NCBI GenBank assembly: GCA_017302295.1
Contig: JAFLDS010000001.1
Coordinates: 248,001-312,000, forward strand
Direction of reading: 5' to 3'
Length of the DNA: 64,000 nucleotides
Source: Thauera sp.
GTDB taxonomy: Bacteria > Pseudomonadota > Gammaproteobacteria > Burkholderiales > Rhodocyclaceae
Of this stretch, positions 47,199 to 57,553 are shown in pieces; positions within the stretch are counted from its first letter, which is position 1, and every line of letters starts with the position of its first letter. The notes under the pieces are model-generated. The model saw nothing but the letters and a program-made list of their open reading frames with translations, did no database searches and was not told where the DNA came from. Made by a program: the position numbers and the translations under genes.

Positions 47199-48272
47199 TC
47201 AGCGTGCCGCTCGCAGCCAGTGCCTGGCGACGTCGACCATGCGGTTGGCAAAGCCCCATTCATTGTCGAACCACACCACCAGGTTGATCAAACGCGGACC
47301 GATCATGCGGGTCTGGCTGCCGTCGACGATCGCGGAGTGCGGATCGTGGTTGAAGTCGATCGACGCATGCGGCTCGTCGGACCAGGCAATGAGGCCGGCG
47401 TAAGGGCCGCCGGCCGCCTCGCGCAGCAGTTGATTGACGTGCAATGCGCTGACGTCCCGTCCGACCGACAGCACCATGTCGATCGCCGAAACGTTGTGGG
47501 TCGGCACGCGGATGGCCTTGGCCTGCACCCGGCCCGCAAGTTCGGGCAGCAGGCGCTCGACGCCGCGCGCCAGCCCGGTCGACACCGGAATGATGGACTG
47601 CATCGCCGAGCGCGTGCGGCGCAGGTCGGTGTGGTGGTAGCCGTCGATCAGCGGCTGATCGTTCATCACTGAATGCAGGGTGGTGAGCATCGCGTGCTCG
47701 ATGCCGAGTTCGGCGTGCAGCAGCGCGAGCAGGGGAACGACGGCATTGGTGGTGCACGAGGCGTTCGATACCAGGCGCTCGCGGCCGGTGAGGGTGTCGT
47801 GGTTGATGCCGAAGACGATGGTCGCATCGACGTCGGCTGCGCTGTTGCCCGGATGGGACAGCAGCAAGCGGGGGCAGCCGGCGTCGGTGAAGCGGGCAAG
47901 CTCGGCACGCTCGCTGTACTGGCCCGAACACTCGACGAGCAGATCGATCTCGTGGCTGGCCCAGTCGACCGCTTCCGGGGCTGTGGCGTGGGAGACCGGG
48001 ATCGCCTCGCCACCGATCAGCAGATGGTCCTCATCGGCTTCCACCTTCGCCGGGAAGCGTCCGTGGGTGGAGTCGAAGCGGGTCAGGTAGGCAATGCTGG
48101 CAAGATCGGCCGGTTCGTTGATCGCCGTGACGCGAAACTGGCGGTCCAGGCCGGACTCGTAAAGCGCGCGCAGAAAGCAGCGGCCGATGCGTCCGTAGCC
48201 GTTGATCGCGAGACGAAAGGGCGCTGAGTCGGCAGCGGGGAAAGGAACTGGGGCGGAGGCGGCCTGGGACAC
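47199..48272 (-). CDS. epd: Erythrose-4-phosphate / glyceraldehyde-3-phosphate dehydrogenase-like protein
   Basis: 357 aa from GTG 48272. NAD-binding INGYGRIGRCFLRALYES, catalytic Cys in SNASCTTNAV, and the C-terminal NHDPHSAIVDGSQTR and WFDNEWGFANRM. The sequence around HTDLRRTRSAMQSIIPV and the DPHSAIVDG block matches Epd (vitamin B6 route) more closely than Gap. Start is uncertain: the in-frame Met 48359 lies in the norB terminator and is rejected; the GTG has a weak ribosome binding site. It sits on the same strand between norCB and norEFQD. Confidence 0.82.
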   Translation of the reverse strand: MSQAASAPVPFPAADSAPFRLAINGYGRIGRCFLRALYESGLDRQFRVTAINEPADLASIAYLTRFDSTHGRFPAKVEADEDHLLIGGEAIPVSHATAPEAVDWASHEIDLLVECSGQYSERAELARFTDAGCPRLLLSHPGNSAADVDATIVFGINHDTLTGRERLVSNASCTTNAVVPLLALLHAELGIEHAMLTTLHSVMNDQPLIDGYHHTDLRRTRSAMQSIIPVSTGLARGVERLLPELAGRVQAKAIRVPTHNVSAIDMVLSVGRDVSALHVNQLLREAAGGPYAGLIAWSDEPHASIDFNHDPHSAIVDGSQTRMIGPRLINLVVWFDNEWGFANRMVDVARHWLRAAR

Positions 48273-48329
48273 GATGAGAGCAGGGTGCGTCGATGAAGGC
48301 TGGATTCTAACGGCTGGCGGCGCACGGGC

Positions 48330-48357
48330 AAAAAAAAGGGCGGCACATGGCCGCCCC
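48330..48357 (-). terminator. Rho-independent terminator of norCB
   Basis: On the minus strand GGGCGGC (48356-48350) pairs with GCCGCCC (48344-48338), 5-nt loop, followed by eight T (48337-48330). It ends the norCB transcript and isolates epd. Confidence 0.9.
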
Positions 48358-48401
48358 AACCCCTTCCTCCGGTTGCCCGGAATGCTGCAAACAACTGTTC
48401 G

Positions 48402-49820
<1,419 letters not shown>

Positions 49821-49832
49821 TCAGCCTTCGAC

Positions 49833-50258
49833 TCAGCCCTCGATATTGGGCGGCCAGTTGGCGGTGTTGATCTCAGAGCTGTACTTCAGGAATGCGACCA
49901 GGTTGTCGAGCTCTTCGTCGGTGAGATGGAACTGAGGCATCTGGCGGCGGCCAGGCGCGCCGGTCGGCTGCGACTGGATCCACGCCTTGATGAACTCGGG
50001 ACCGCGCCGCTTGTACACGTTGCCGAGTTCGGGTGCGTAATAGGCGCCTTCACCGAGCAGGGTGTGGCAGCCGATACAGTTGCGGGTCTCCCAGATCTTC
50101 TTGCCGGCGATGACCGCCGGGGTGAGATTGGCCGAGTTGTCGCGCTTGGGCAGGGTCTTGTTGGTGTCGAAGGTAAGCGCGACCAACAGCAGGAAGAAGA
50201 ACACCGTCCCGCCGTAGAAGATGTTTCGCGCCATCGCTTTGGTGAATATGCCGCTCAT
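49833..50258 (-). CDS. norC: Nitric oxide reductase cytochrome c subunit NorC
   Basis: 141 aa. One N-terminal membrane anchor (NIFYGGTVFFFLLLVALTF), heme c site CIGCH in WETRNCIGCHTLLGEGAYYA, and Met ligand region RRQMPQFHL. It delivers electrons to NorB. Start 50258 has GAGGAG upstream; the 44-codon extension is untranslated leader carrying the promoter. norB follows after 48 nt. Confidence 0.96.
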   Translation of the reverse strand: MSGIFTKAMARNIFYGGTVFFFLLLVALTFDTNKTLPKRDNSANLTPAVIAGKKIWETRNCIGCHTLLGEGAYYAPELGNVYKRRGPEFIKAWIQSQPTGAPGRRQMPQFHLTDEELDNLVAFLKYSSEINTANWPPNIEG

Positions 50259-50376
50259 GGAGAGCTCCTCATCGTTGGTCTGGTTATGTCCGCAAAGGTG
50301 TTGGAAGGGGAACGCCGTCCCGTGCCGGTAGCTCAAGACGTGGGCCGATACTAGATTTCGGCACCATTCATGCACC

Positions 50377-50390
50377 ATGATTTGAATCAA
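50377..50390 (-). promoter_or_regulatory. FNR/Dnr-type box upstream of norC
   Basis: On the minus strand TTGAT-TCAA-ATCAT, 9 of 10 consensus bases, with a TAGTAT -10-like element about 31-36 bp past its centre. The predicted start near 50342 leaves a leader of about 84 nt before norC. Confidence 0.8.
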
Positions 50391-50467
50391 GATTCAACGG
50401 AAGGCGGAATGGGACGCTCGACGTGAGGGCGCGATTCATCCCATGACATTAAGATCAGCCAAAAAGG

Positions 50468-50501
50468 AAGGGGCCCGCCGGATGCAAACGGCGGGCCCCT
50501 T
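50468..50501 (-). terminator. Terminator of the ArnT-like operon
   Basis: A perfect 13-bp stem (50468-50480 with 50489-50501), 8-nt loop. On the minus strand it continues CCTTTTTGG. It lies 20 bases past the stop codon of the ArnT-like gene. Confidence 0.8.
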
Positions 50502-50521
50502 CACTTCTGCGCGGCTGATCG

Positions 50522-52078
50522 TTATTCCTGCGCGGATGCAAGCCGCCTGACCAGGACCACTCCTCCCTTGCGAAACAGGGTCTCGTAACCCGTTTCGGGA
50601 ATACGGTCGATGCGCGTGATGGCCAGCTCACCGGGCTCGGGTGCCCGCAGGGGGGTGACCGCCTCGCGATACACGCTCATGCTGGGCGCATCGAAGCGCC
50701 AGGCGACGACCGTGCCCCCCAGCGCGCGCGCCGCGAGCGCGGCTTCCTTCACCGGTCCCTGCAGCAGCGTGCCCACCCATGGTGCGACGGTGGTGATCAG
50801 CACCCCGGTCGAGAGAACCGCGCCCAGAAGGAGGCGGTTCCAGGCCGATGTCTTCATCAAGGCTATTGCCAGCAGCCACACGAGGAGGGCGCCGCAAGTC
50901 ACCAGGTAATACAGCGTCGAGGTGATGTCGTGGGCCTGCGCCAGCTGGGCGCGGTAGTAGACGTTCCCCGCCCCGCCACGCGACAGCAGGTCCGCGATCA
51001 TCGGCAGGGCGATGAAGGCGGCCAGCAGCAATGTGGGGGGCAGCAGGTGCAACCAGGCCCGGCGCAGGCTGTCGCGGTGCGCCGCCACCAGCAGGAACAG
51101 CGGCGTGGAGCCATACAGCACGTAGTGCGGCAGCTTGGTCCCCGACAGCGAGAAGAACACCACGACGAAACCCGCCCAGATCCACAGGAAGCGGCGCACG
51201 CTGGTGGAGGCGTCCGAGCGCGCGTGGCGCAGCGCGGCGAGCAGCGGCGAGGTCCAGGGCAGCAGCAGCAGCGGTACCGCGACAACGTAGTAGAACAGGC
51301 TGCCGGTGTGGCCTTCGAGCGAGCCGGTGAAGCGCTTGACGTTGTGCTTGAGGATGAAGCCGTCGATGAAGTCCTGGCCATGGATCGTCAGCGCCGCCGC
51401 ATACCAGGGCACGACCAGCACGGCGAGGATGATCCAGCCGACCGGGTCGAACACGGACTTCAGCCAGCGCCGCCACTCCAGGCGGCTGGCGCAGTACAGG
51501 AAGGTGACCGTGCCCGGCACGATCAGCGCGATGGGGCCCTTGGTCAGCACGCCGAGCCCGATCCACACGTAGCTGCGCAGCAGCGGCGCGCGGCGTCCGC
51601 TTTCGAGATGGCGCCAGGCGTCGAACAGCGCGAGCGCCAGCAGCATGTTGAGCAAGGCGTCCGCCGTCGCCGCGCGGCCGATCGCCAGCGGACCGAGCGC
51701 GGTCGCCGCCACGGCGAGCGCGGCGAGCGCAGTGTCGGCGCCGAAACGCTCGCGCGCGAACTGCCAGGTGGCGTAGCACCAGATCGTCGCGGCGACGGCC
51801 GATGGCAGGCGGAATGCCCATTCGGTGGCGCCGAAGGCCATGAAGGGCAGCGCCTGCAGCCAGTAGATCAGGATCGGCTTGTCGAAGCGGTGCTCGCCAT
51901 TCAGGTAGGTGGACAGAAAGTCGCCGCGCTCGAACATCTCGCGCGTCGCTTCCGAGAAGGCCCCTTCATCCACGTCGAACAGCGGCGTGGCGCCGAGCAT
52001 CAGGAAGAAGCTCGCCAGCGGCAGCAGCAGGATCAGTGCAGTCAGCGCCGGGTGGCGCGCGGGTGCCGCGGGCATCAT
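50522..52078 (-). CDS. ArnT-like glycosyltransferase (GT39/GT83 family)
   Basis: 518 aa polytopic inner-membrane enzyme with about 11-12 helices. The first periplasmic loop carries the acidic catalytic pattern FDVDEGAFSEATREM followed by FDKPILIYWLQ, as in PMT/ArnT polyprenyl-phosphate-sugar glycosyltransferases. It transfers a sugar from undecaprenyl phosphate to lipid A or another periplasmic acceptor. Its start overlaps the upstream ArnC/DPM-like gene by 4 nt. No arnA/arnB genes are nearby, so the sugar need not be L-Ara4N. Confidence 0.88.
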   Translation of the reverse strand: MMPAAPARHPALTALILLLPLASFFLMLGATPLFDVDEGAFSEATREMFERGDFLSTYLNGEHRFDKPILIYWLQALPFMAFGATEWAFRLPSAVAATIWCYATWQFARERFGADTALAALAVAATALGPLAIGRAATADALLNMLLALALFDAWRHLESGRRAPLLRSYVWIGLGVLTKGPIALIVPGTVTFLYCASRLEWRRWLKSVFDPVGWIILAVLVVPWYAAALTIHGQDFIDGFILKHNVKRFTGSLEGHTGSLFYYVVAVPLLLLPWTSPLLAALRHARSDASTSVRRFLWIWAGFVVVFFSLSGTKLPHYVLYGSTPLFLLVAAHRDSLRRAWLHLLPPTLLLAAFIALPMIADLLSRGGAGNVYYRAQLAQAHDITSTLYYLVTCGALLVWLLAIALMKTSAWNRLLLGAVLSTGVLITTVAPWVGTLLQGPVKEAALAARALGGTVVAWRFDAPSMSVYREAVTPLRAPEPGELAITRIDRIPETGYETLFRKGGVVLVRRLASAQE

Positions 52079-53127
52079 GCCGCCGGTCGGTGCCAGGCTT
52101 CGTCGTCGGCCAGGTCGGCGCGCTCGCGAGCAATGTAGGCGCGCGTGTTGCCCGACTCGTAGTACACGCGGGCCAGCAGTTCGGCCAGCACGCCCGAGGT
52201 GACCATCTGCACCCCGGCGATCAGGGTGAAGAAGCCGGCAAACAGCAGGGGACGGGTGCCGATCGACTCACCGAGGAAGATCTTCACCGTCGCCAGGTAG
52301 GCCAGAATGAGGGTGCCGATCGCGCCAAGCCCAATGCCGATGCCGCCGAAGAAGTGGCCGGGACGGGTGCGGAAGCGCATGAAGAAGTAGACGAAGATGA
52401 GGTCGAGCACGACGCGGAAGGTGCGCGAGATGCCGTACTTCGATTGACCGAACACCCGCGCGTGGTGGGTGACGACCTCCTGCGCGATGCGCCGCGGCGT
52501 GGTCACCGTGGCGAGCCAGGCCGGAATGAAGCGGTGCATCTCGCCATAGAGACGCACGCTCTTGATCGCGGTGGCGCGAAATACCTTCAGGCTGCAGCCA
52601 TAGTCCTTCAAATGCACGCCCGTCATGCGGGCGATCAGGCGGTTGGCGATGCGCGACGGGACCTTGCGCAGCAGCAGGCCGTCCTGGCGGTCCTTTCGCC
52701 AGCCGGCGACGAGGTCGAGGTCTTCGGTCAGCAGACGATGCGCCATGCGCGGGATGTCGATCGGGTCGTTCTGCAGGTCGCCGTCCATGGTGACAATCAC
52801 GCTGCCGCGGGCGGCGTCGAGGCCCGCCTGCATTGCCGCCGTCTGCTTGAAGTTGCGCATCAGCTCTACGACACGCACGTGCGGGCCGAACAGCTTGGCG
52901 CAGCGCTCAAGCTCGGCCGGGGTGGCGTCCGAGCTGCCATCGTCGACGAGCACCACTTCCCACGGCCAGGGGTAAGGCCCGAGCGCAAGATGAATGCGCT
53001 CCAGCAGTGGCTGCACGTTCTCCGCCTCGTTGTACATCGGCACCACGACCGACAGCGTGTGCTCGGGGAGGCCGGCCGGAATCTGTGGCTCGGCTGGCGG
53101 CAAGGGGGATTTTGTCTGCAGGTTCAT
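52075..53127 (-). CDS. DPM1/ArnC-like polyprenyl-phosphate glycosyltransferase (GT2)
   Basis: 350 aa. GT2 domain: LSVVVPMYNEAENVQPLLER, VVLVDDGSSDATPAEL, and DxD-like VTMDGDLQNDP. Two C-terminal membrane helices follow (GTLILAYLATVKIFLGES; LLFAGFFTLIAGVQMVTSG). It charges undecaprenyl phosphate with a sugar at the cytoplasmic face for the ArnT-like enzyme. The start is Met 53127, overlapping the upstream membrane gene by 4 nt. Confidence 0.92.
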   Translation of the reverse strand: MNLQTKSPLPPAEPQIPAGLPEHTLSVVVPMYNEAENVQPLLERIHLALGPYPWPWEVVLVDDGSSDATPAELERCAKLFGPHVRVVELMRNFKQTAAMQAGLDAARGSVIVTMDGDLQNDPIDIPRMAHRLLTEDLDLVAGWRKDRQDGLLLRKVPSRIANRLIARMTGVHLKDYGCSLKVFRATAIKSVRLYGEMHRFIPAWLATVTTPRRIAQEVVTHHARVFGQSKYGISRTFRVVLDLIFVYFFMRFRTRPGHFFGGIGIGLGAIGTLILAYLATVKIFLGESIGTRPLLFAGFFTLIAGVQMVTSGVLAELLARVYYESGNTRAYIARERADLADDEAWHRPAA

Positions 53128-54065
53128 GAGTGCGTGGGACTCCCGGAGGATTCGTCGGCGCCGGGGCTGGGGCCGCCGGCGGCATTGTTCGGCGCGGCAA
53201 GCAGCAGCGCGGCAAACGCGCCCGCCGCCAGTGCGCAGCCGATGACAAAAAGATGAAGGGCGAGCGCAGCACGCAGGCCGGCGTCGAAATCGATACCGGC
53301 CGGCAGCAGCGCGGCGGCGGCGCCTGCCTCGTAGGTGCCGAAGCCGGCCACGCCCTGGATGGGCTGGATGGCCGCGAGTTCGGCGCCGAGCGCACCGGCC
53401 GCGCCGTTGGCGAGGCTGGTGTTCAGCAGGGCGGACAGCAGCAGCGCCTGCGCGGCGAGTTTCACCGACCAGTTGGAAATCGTCCATAGCCAGCCGAAGC
53501 GCGCATGGCGAGTGGAGTCGGCCAGTGCGTCGCGCAGCTTGGCGAGCTTCAGCGCGAGGCTGCCGCGCTCGGCCCAGTCGTGGCGCGCGCGCGCCCAGCG
53601 CGGCAAGGCGAGCGCGATGACCAGCAGGCCTATGGCACCCAAGGCGCGCAGGGCAAGCGGCAGGTTGGGCCACACGGCGACGGCGACCATTCCGACCACC
53701 ATCGCATCTTGCAGACGGAACCAGAACAGCGACGCCAGCGCACGCGAGAGCGGGGTGCCGAAGGTTTGACGCAGCAGCAGCGGAAACGCCGCTTCGCCAC
53801 CGCGGAACGGAACGACATTCACCATGGCATTGTGGATGAGCACGATGCGCAGGCAGGAGGCGAAGCGCGCGCCGCCATCGCGGCGAAACTCGTCGTACAC
53901 GCGCAAGGCGCGGAGCAGGTAGCTGCACACGAAGCCCGCCGCCGCCAGCGCCACGACGGTCGCGGAAAGTTGCCCGAACGTCGCCGCCAAGGCGCGCCAG
54001 CGGCCATCGCTGGCTAGCCAGACGAACAGCGCGACGCTGAGCAGGACGGCCAAGGCACGCTTCAC
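53124..54065 (-). CDS. Flippase-like membrane protein (lysylphosphatidylglycerol synthase TM family)
   Basis: 313 aa from GTG 54065 (VKRALAVLLSVALFVWLASDG). An in-frame TTG at 54182 would add 39 polar residues and is less likely. Seven or eight helices of the LPG_synthase_TM/UPF0104 type, including MVNVVPFRGGEAAFPLLLRQ and PIQGVAGFGTYEAGAAAAL. Such proteins next to GT2 and ArnT-like genes are candidates for lipid-linked sugar flippases. It is the first gene of the three-gene operon, joined to the next by an ATGA overlap. Confidence 0.8.
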   Translation of the reverse strand: MKRALAVLLSVALFVWLASDGRWRALAATFGQLSATVVALAAAGFVCSYLLRALRVYDEFRRDGGARFASCLRIVLIHNAMVNVVPFRGGEAAFPLLLRQTFGTPLSRALASLFWFRLQDAMVVGMVAVAVWPNLPLALRALGAIGLLVIALALPRWARARHDWAERGSLALKLAKLRDALADSTRHARFGWLWTISNWSVKLAAQALLLSALLNTSLANGAAGALGAELAAIQPIQGVAGFGTYEAGAAAALLPAGIDFDAGLRAALALHLFVIGCALAAGAFAALLLAAPNNAAGGPSPGADESSGSPTHS

Positions 54066-54253
54066 GACCGGGAGGTTCCGATCGACGAGGTGGTGCCCGC
54101 GTGCCCGCGCGTGCCGGGAAGGCAGGCACTGGGGCGCAGACTCGGGCTTCGCTCGGCTTGGTTCATCGGGTTCACGGTGCAATACGGGTCGTCATTCTAG
54201 CCGATTGGCCCTGCGCCCGGATTGCTCGGACACGGCCCGCGCGCCGCGCGAAC

Positions 54254-54511
54254 TCAGCGCAGATTCGAAGAATTGAACAGGACCACCTGATCGGCGACAA
54301 AATTGACGCTGATGTAGCGTTTCTCGTCGCCCCAGGTGCAGCTCTTGACGGTCAGCAGATCGTTGCACGCGGCGGGATCGCCGAGGATGGCCTTGACTTC
54401 CGGGTACGACATGCCGAGCTTGAGGCGATCGTAGTTTTCCGGGGTGAGCTTGCTGCATGCGGCGAGGGCGAGCGCGGCGAAGAGTGTGGCGATGAGGGTA
54501 CGGGTGCGCAT
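54254..54511 (-). CDS. Small BamE/SmpA-like lipoprotein
   Basis: 85 aa. Lipoprotein signal with lipobox ALAACSK, then LTPENYDRLKLGMSYPEVKAILGDP, the BamE/OmlA-like helix-turn, and Cys pair CNDLLTVKSC. Similar short proteins (DUF3862-like) are envelope lipoproteins of unknown role. Divergent from the amidase gene. Confidence 0.8.
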   Translation of the reverse strand: MRTRTLIATLFAALALAACSKLTPENYDRLKLGMSYPEVKAILGDPAACNDLLTVKSCTWGDEKRYISVNFVADQVVLFNSSNLR

Positions 54512-54602
54512 GAGATGCGATCCAGGTTGTGGAGGGCAGATTATGAGGCAGCATTCCGGCTGCCGGATGAGGGCGGATGACATTGTGGAGGGTGTGCGGT
54601 CG

Positions 54603-55379
54603 ATGGCGCGTGCGGGTGTGATCAGGTTTCTTCTTGCCAGCGGGCTGATCGCCGGCGTCTCGGTCGCGGCGGCGCAGACTTCGTCGGTTTCGGTGGACAT
54701 CGGACATACGAACGTTGCGTCCGGTGCGGTGAGCGCGCGCGGACGCAGCGAGCTCGAGTTCAACCGCGAGCTTGCGCTGCAGCTTGCGGCGGCGCTGCGC
54801 GGCAAGGGACTGGCCGTGCGGATCGTCAATGAGGATGGCGATATCCCGTCGCTGCGGGCGCGGCCGGCCGCGGCGGCCGGCACCGATCTTCTCGTTTCGA
54901 TCCACCACGATTCGGTCGGCGAAAATGAGCTGCTGCCTTGGGAGTGGAACGGTATGCGGCTCGACTACAACGACGCGTTCGCCGGGCACTCGCTATTCGT
55001 TTCGCGTGACAATCCGCAGACGGCGCGCAGTATCCTGTGTGCCCGCGTGATCGGAGCGCGATTGCAGCGCCTGGGGTTCGCGCCTACGCACAAGAACGGG
55101 CGCCGCCGTGCTTACGCCGATTTCGAGCATGCGGTGCACTACTACGACGGGCTGGCGGTGCTGCGCCACGCGACGATGCCCGCGGTGCTTTACGAGGCGG
55201 GCGTGATCAAGAATCGCGCCGAGGAGCTTCTGCTCCGGGATCCGCAGCGTCAGGCGCGGATGGCGGATGCCATCGCGACGGGCATCGCCGCATGCCTGCG
55301 CAACGGCGTACCGGCGGCCGACGAGGAGGAAGCCGACCGCCGCGACGGGGCCGACGAGAAAACATGGAAATTGCCCTGA
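54603..55379 (+). CDS. N-acetylmuramoyl-L-alanine amidase (Amidase_3)
   Basis: 258 aa. Signal peptide (GVIRFLLASGLIAGVSVAAAQ), then the Zn amidase fold with His in VDIGHTNV, Glu in SELEFNRELA, His in LVSIHHDSVG and catalytic Glu in VLYEAGVIKN. It cleaves the amide bond between muramic acid and the stem peptide in the periplasm. Start 54603 has GGAGG upstream; longer in-frame Mets overlap the divergent lipoprotein gene. It lacks an AMIN localisation domain. Confidence 0.88.
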   Translation: MARAGVIRFLLASGLIAGVSVAAAQTSSVSVDIGHTNVASGAVSARGRSELEFNRELALQLAAALRGKGLAVRIVNEDGDIPSLRARPAAAAGTDLLVSIHHDSVGENELLPWEWNGMRLDYNDAFAGHSLFVSRDNPQTARSILCARVIGARLQRLGFAPTHKNGRRRAYADFEHAVHYYDGLAVLRHATMPAVLYEAGVIKNRAEELLLRDPQRQARMADAIATGIAACLRNGVPAADEEEADRRDGADEKTWKLP

Positions 55380-55485
55380 AGTTTTTGCGCATGCGGGCGT
55401 TATAGGGAACATTGTTCCGGCAGGGGCAAGCGCGGCCATCTGTGGCGCGCGCGAGCCCGGTCGATCCTGATGGGATGGGGAAGGA

Positions 55486-56013
55486 ATGAAGCAGAAAATC
55501 GCACCGACAAGCGTCGAAGTCCCGGTCGGCGACGATGATGTCATCGTCTCCAAGACCGACCTGAGCGGACGCATCACTTACGTGAATCGCACCTTCATGC
55601 GGATCTCCAACTTCGCAGAACGGGAGGTCCTCGGTAAACAGCACAACGTCGTGCGCCATCCCGACATGCCGCGCGGGGTCTACCGGCTGATGTGGGACAC
55701 GCTGAAGGCCGAGCGTGAGTTCTTCGGCATCGTCAAGAACCTGACCTCGGATGGCCACTTCTATTGGGTGCTTGCCAACGTCACCGCCGATCGTGACGAC
55801 GACGGCCAGTCGGTGGGTTACTTCTCGGTGCGCCGCCATGCACCGGCGTCCACCGTCCGTGCTGTGAGCGATCTTTACGCACAGATGATGAAGATCGAAC
55901 GCGAGGCGGGGCCGGCCGAGGCGCCGGCAGCGTCGGCGCAGTTCCTGCGGCGCTTGCTCGAAGAGCAGAAGACGACGTACGACAGGTTCGTTCTTGGCCT
56001 GTACCAGCAATAA
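55486..56013 (+). CDS. PAS domain protein, Aer-type sensor
   Basis: 175 aa, essentially one PAS domain (residues about 10-120) with the Aer/FAD-type start DDVIVSKTDLSGRITYVNRTF and WDTLKAEREFFGIVKNLTSDG, GHFYWVLANVT. The C-terminal 50 residues are helical. GGGGAAGGA precedes the ATG. It is followed at once by a methyl-accepting protein, so sensor and transducer of an Aer-like energy-taxis receptor are split into two genes. Confidence 0.88.
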   Translation: MKQKIAPTSVEVPVGDDDVIVSKTDLSGRITYVNRTFMRISNFAEREVLGKQHNVVRHPDMPRGVYRLMWDTLKAEREFFGIVKNLTSDGHFYWVLANVTADRDDDGQSVGYFSVRRHAPASTVRAVSDLYAQMMKIEREAGPAEAPAASAQFLRRLLEEQKTTYDRFVLGLYQQ

Positions 56014-56028
56014 GTGACGGGAAATGTC

Positions 56029-57513
56029 ATGAGATCCAAACGTAGTCCTAGCAGCCGGCAGGTGCCCTTCCTCGATCGACAGTTTCTGATCGTGTGCGTG
56101 GTTTTTGTCATGTTCACCGTGGTGCTGGCCGCCTGGCATCAGATCGAGTCCGAGAGAACCGATCTGCCGATGTTGTTGGTGCCGGTGGCTGCCTTGCTGT
56201 TCGCCTGGGTCGCGAACAACCGCTTCCGGCGTCCGCTGGCGACGCTGCAGCGCATGGAAGAGGTGCTGGTCGCATGCGCCCGCGGAGACCTGCACCAGCG
56301 CATCACCAAGACCGCAGGCCTGGGCGAAGTGGGGCGGGTAGCGTGGGAACTGAACGAGTTCCTCGACCTGGTCGAGACTTACTTCAAGGAGATCAGCACC
56401 TGCTTCGAAATGGCCGCGGGCGGTCAGTACTACCGGCGTGGCCTGGAACATGGGTTGCCGGGCCAGTTCAGGAACTCGATGAAGAACATCAACCGCGCGA
56501 TCCAGGTGATGGAAGACAGCACGCGCTATGTCGTGCGCAATCGACTGAGCTCGCAGTTGCACGGGCTCAACACCGGCAACCTGCTGAGGAACCTGAGAGG
56601 CAACCAGGGCGACCTGCTGCAGGTGTCGCGAGAGATGGAGGACGTGCTGCAGATCGCCAAGGAAAACCGCGACGGGGCGGCGCGCGGCAGTGCCGAGGTG
56701 CTGCGGATCGGCGGCGCGCTCGAACACATCAACGAACGCATGCAGCAGATGACGGCTGCCGCGGGCGAACTCGGCGAGGCGAGCAACTCGATCGGCCGGA
56801 CGGTGCAGATCATCGGTGAGATCACCGATCAGACCAACCTGCTCGCATTGAACGCCGCGATCGAGGCGGCCCGGGCTGGCGAAGTCGGGCGCGGTTTTGC
56901 GGTCGTCGCCGATGAGGTACGCAAGCTGGCCGAACGGACGAAGGCGGCAACGACCGAGATCGGCGTGATTATCAGCGGCTTGCGCGATCGGGTGAACGCG
57001 ATGGTGGAACAGACGGCTGTCGTGGGGCAGCAGAGCGCCTCCGTCAGCAACGACGTGTCGGCCTTTCGGACCGAGTTCGCCGCGGTGGCCGAATCGGCCG
57101 AGGCCACCATCACCCGACTCAACCGCGCCAGTGACGTGTCCTTTGCATCACTGGTCAAGATGGATCACATCATCTACATGCAGAACGCCTACGTGTCGAT
57201 GGAGGCGGGCGGCACGGGCAGCGAGATGGAAGCGGTCAAGGTGGATCACACCCAGTGCAGGCTCGGCAAGTGGTACCGCGAGGGCAACGGTCGGGCGGTA
57301 TTCGGAATGACCAAGGCTTTCAGCGAACTCGATCGACCGCATGCGGCGGTGCATTCGTCGGTGCATCGCGCACTTGCCACCGTTCAGGAACGCGACATCG
57401 AGGACGACACGACGCGTGCGATCGTGGTTGACGCGCTCAGCGCGGCTGAGGCCGCCAGTGGCGAGGTGATGCGCCTGATCGGCGACATGGTGGCGGAAAA
57501 ACACGGCATCTGA
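56029..57513 (+). CDS. Methyl-accepting chemotaxis protein with C-terminal CZB domain
   Basis: 494 aa. Two N-terminal membrane helices ([38 protein letters not shown]) with a very short periplasmic loop, a HAMP-like region, and the chemoreceptor hairpin tip [23 protein letters not shown]-terminal zinc-binding CZB domain has His in [10 protein letters not shown], Cys/His in [11 protein letters not shown], and HAAVHSSVH. The CZB domain senses zinc or hypochlorite in known members. No ligand domain of its own: the PAS protein immediately upstream likely provides input. The start is ATG 56029. Confidence 0.92.
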   Translation: MRSKRSPSSRQVPFLDRQFLIVCVVFVMFTVVLAAWHQIESERTDLPMLLVPVAALLFAWVANNRFRRPLATLQRMEEVLVACARGDLHQRITKTAGLGEVGRVAWELNEFLDLVETYFKEISTCFEMAAGGQYYRRGLEHGLPGQFRNSMKNINRAIQVMEDSTRYVVRNRLSSQLHGLNTGNLLRNLRGNQGDLLQVSREMEDVLQIAKENRDGAARGSAEVLRIGGALEHINERMQQMTAAAGELGEASNSIGRTVQIIGEITDQTNLLALNAAIEAARAGEVGRGFAVVADEVRKLAERTKAATTEIGVIISGLRDRVNAMVEQTAVVGQQSASVSNDVSAFRTEFAAVAESAEATITRLNRASDVSFASLVKMDHIIYMQNAYVSMEAGGTGSEMEAVKVDHTQCRLGKWYREGNGRAVFGMTKAFSELDRPHAAVHSSVHRALATVQERDIEDDTTRAIVVDALSAAEAASGEVMRLIGDMVAEKHGI

Positions 57514-57524
57514 TGCCATCGGGC

Positions 57525-57543
57525 CCGCGACTGGCGGTCGCGG
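57525..57543. terminator. Hairpin between convergent chemoreceptor and guaD genes
   Basis: CCGCGAC (57525-57531) pairs with GTCGCGG (57537-57543) around a 5-nt loop in the 40-bp convergent gap. No T-run, so termination is only likely by position. Confidence 0.35.
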
Positions 57544-57553
57544 CGGTGCATTG

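Noticed and set aside
50381..50396. TTGAATC-AA-GATTCAA palindrome as the norC regulatory box
   Set aside because: It is symmetric, but the spacing does not fit an FNR-type site. The overlapping box at 50377-50390 with correct N4 spacing and a matching -10 is the better reading.
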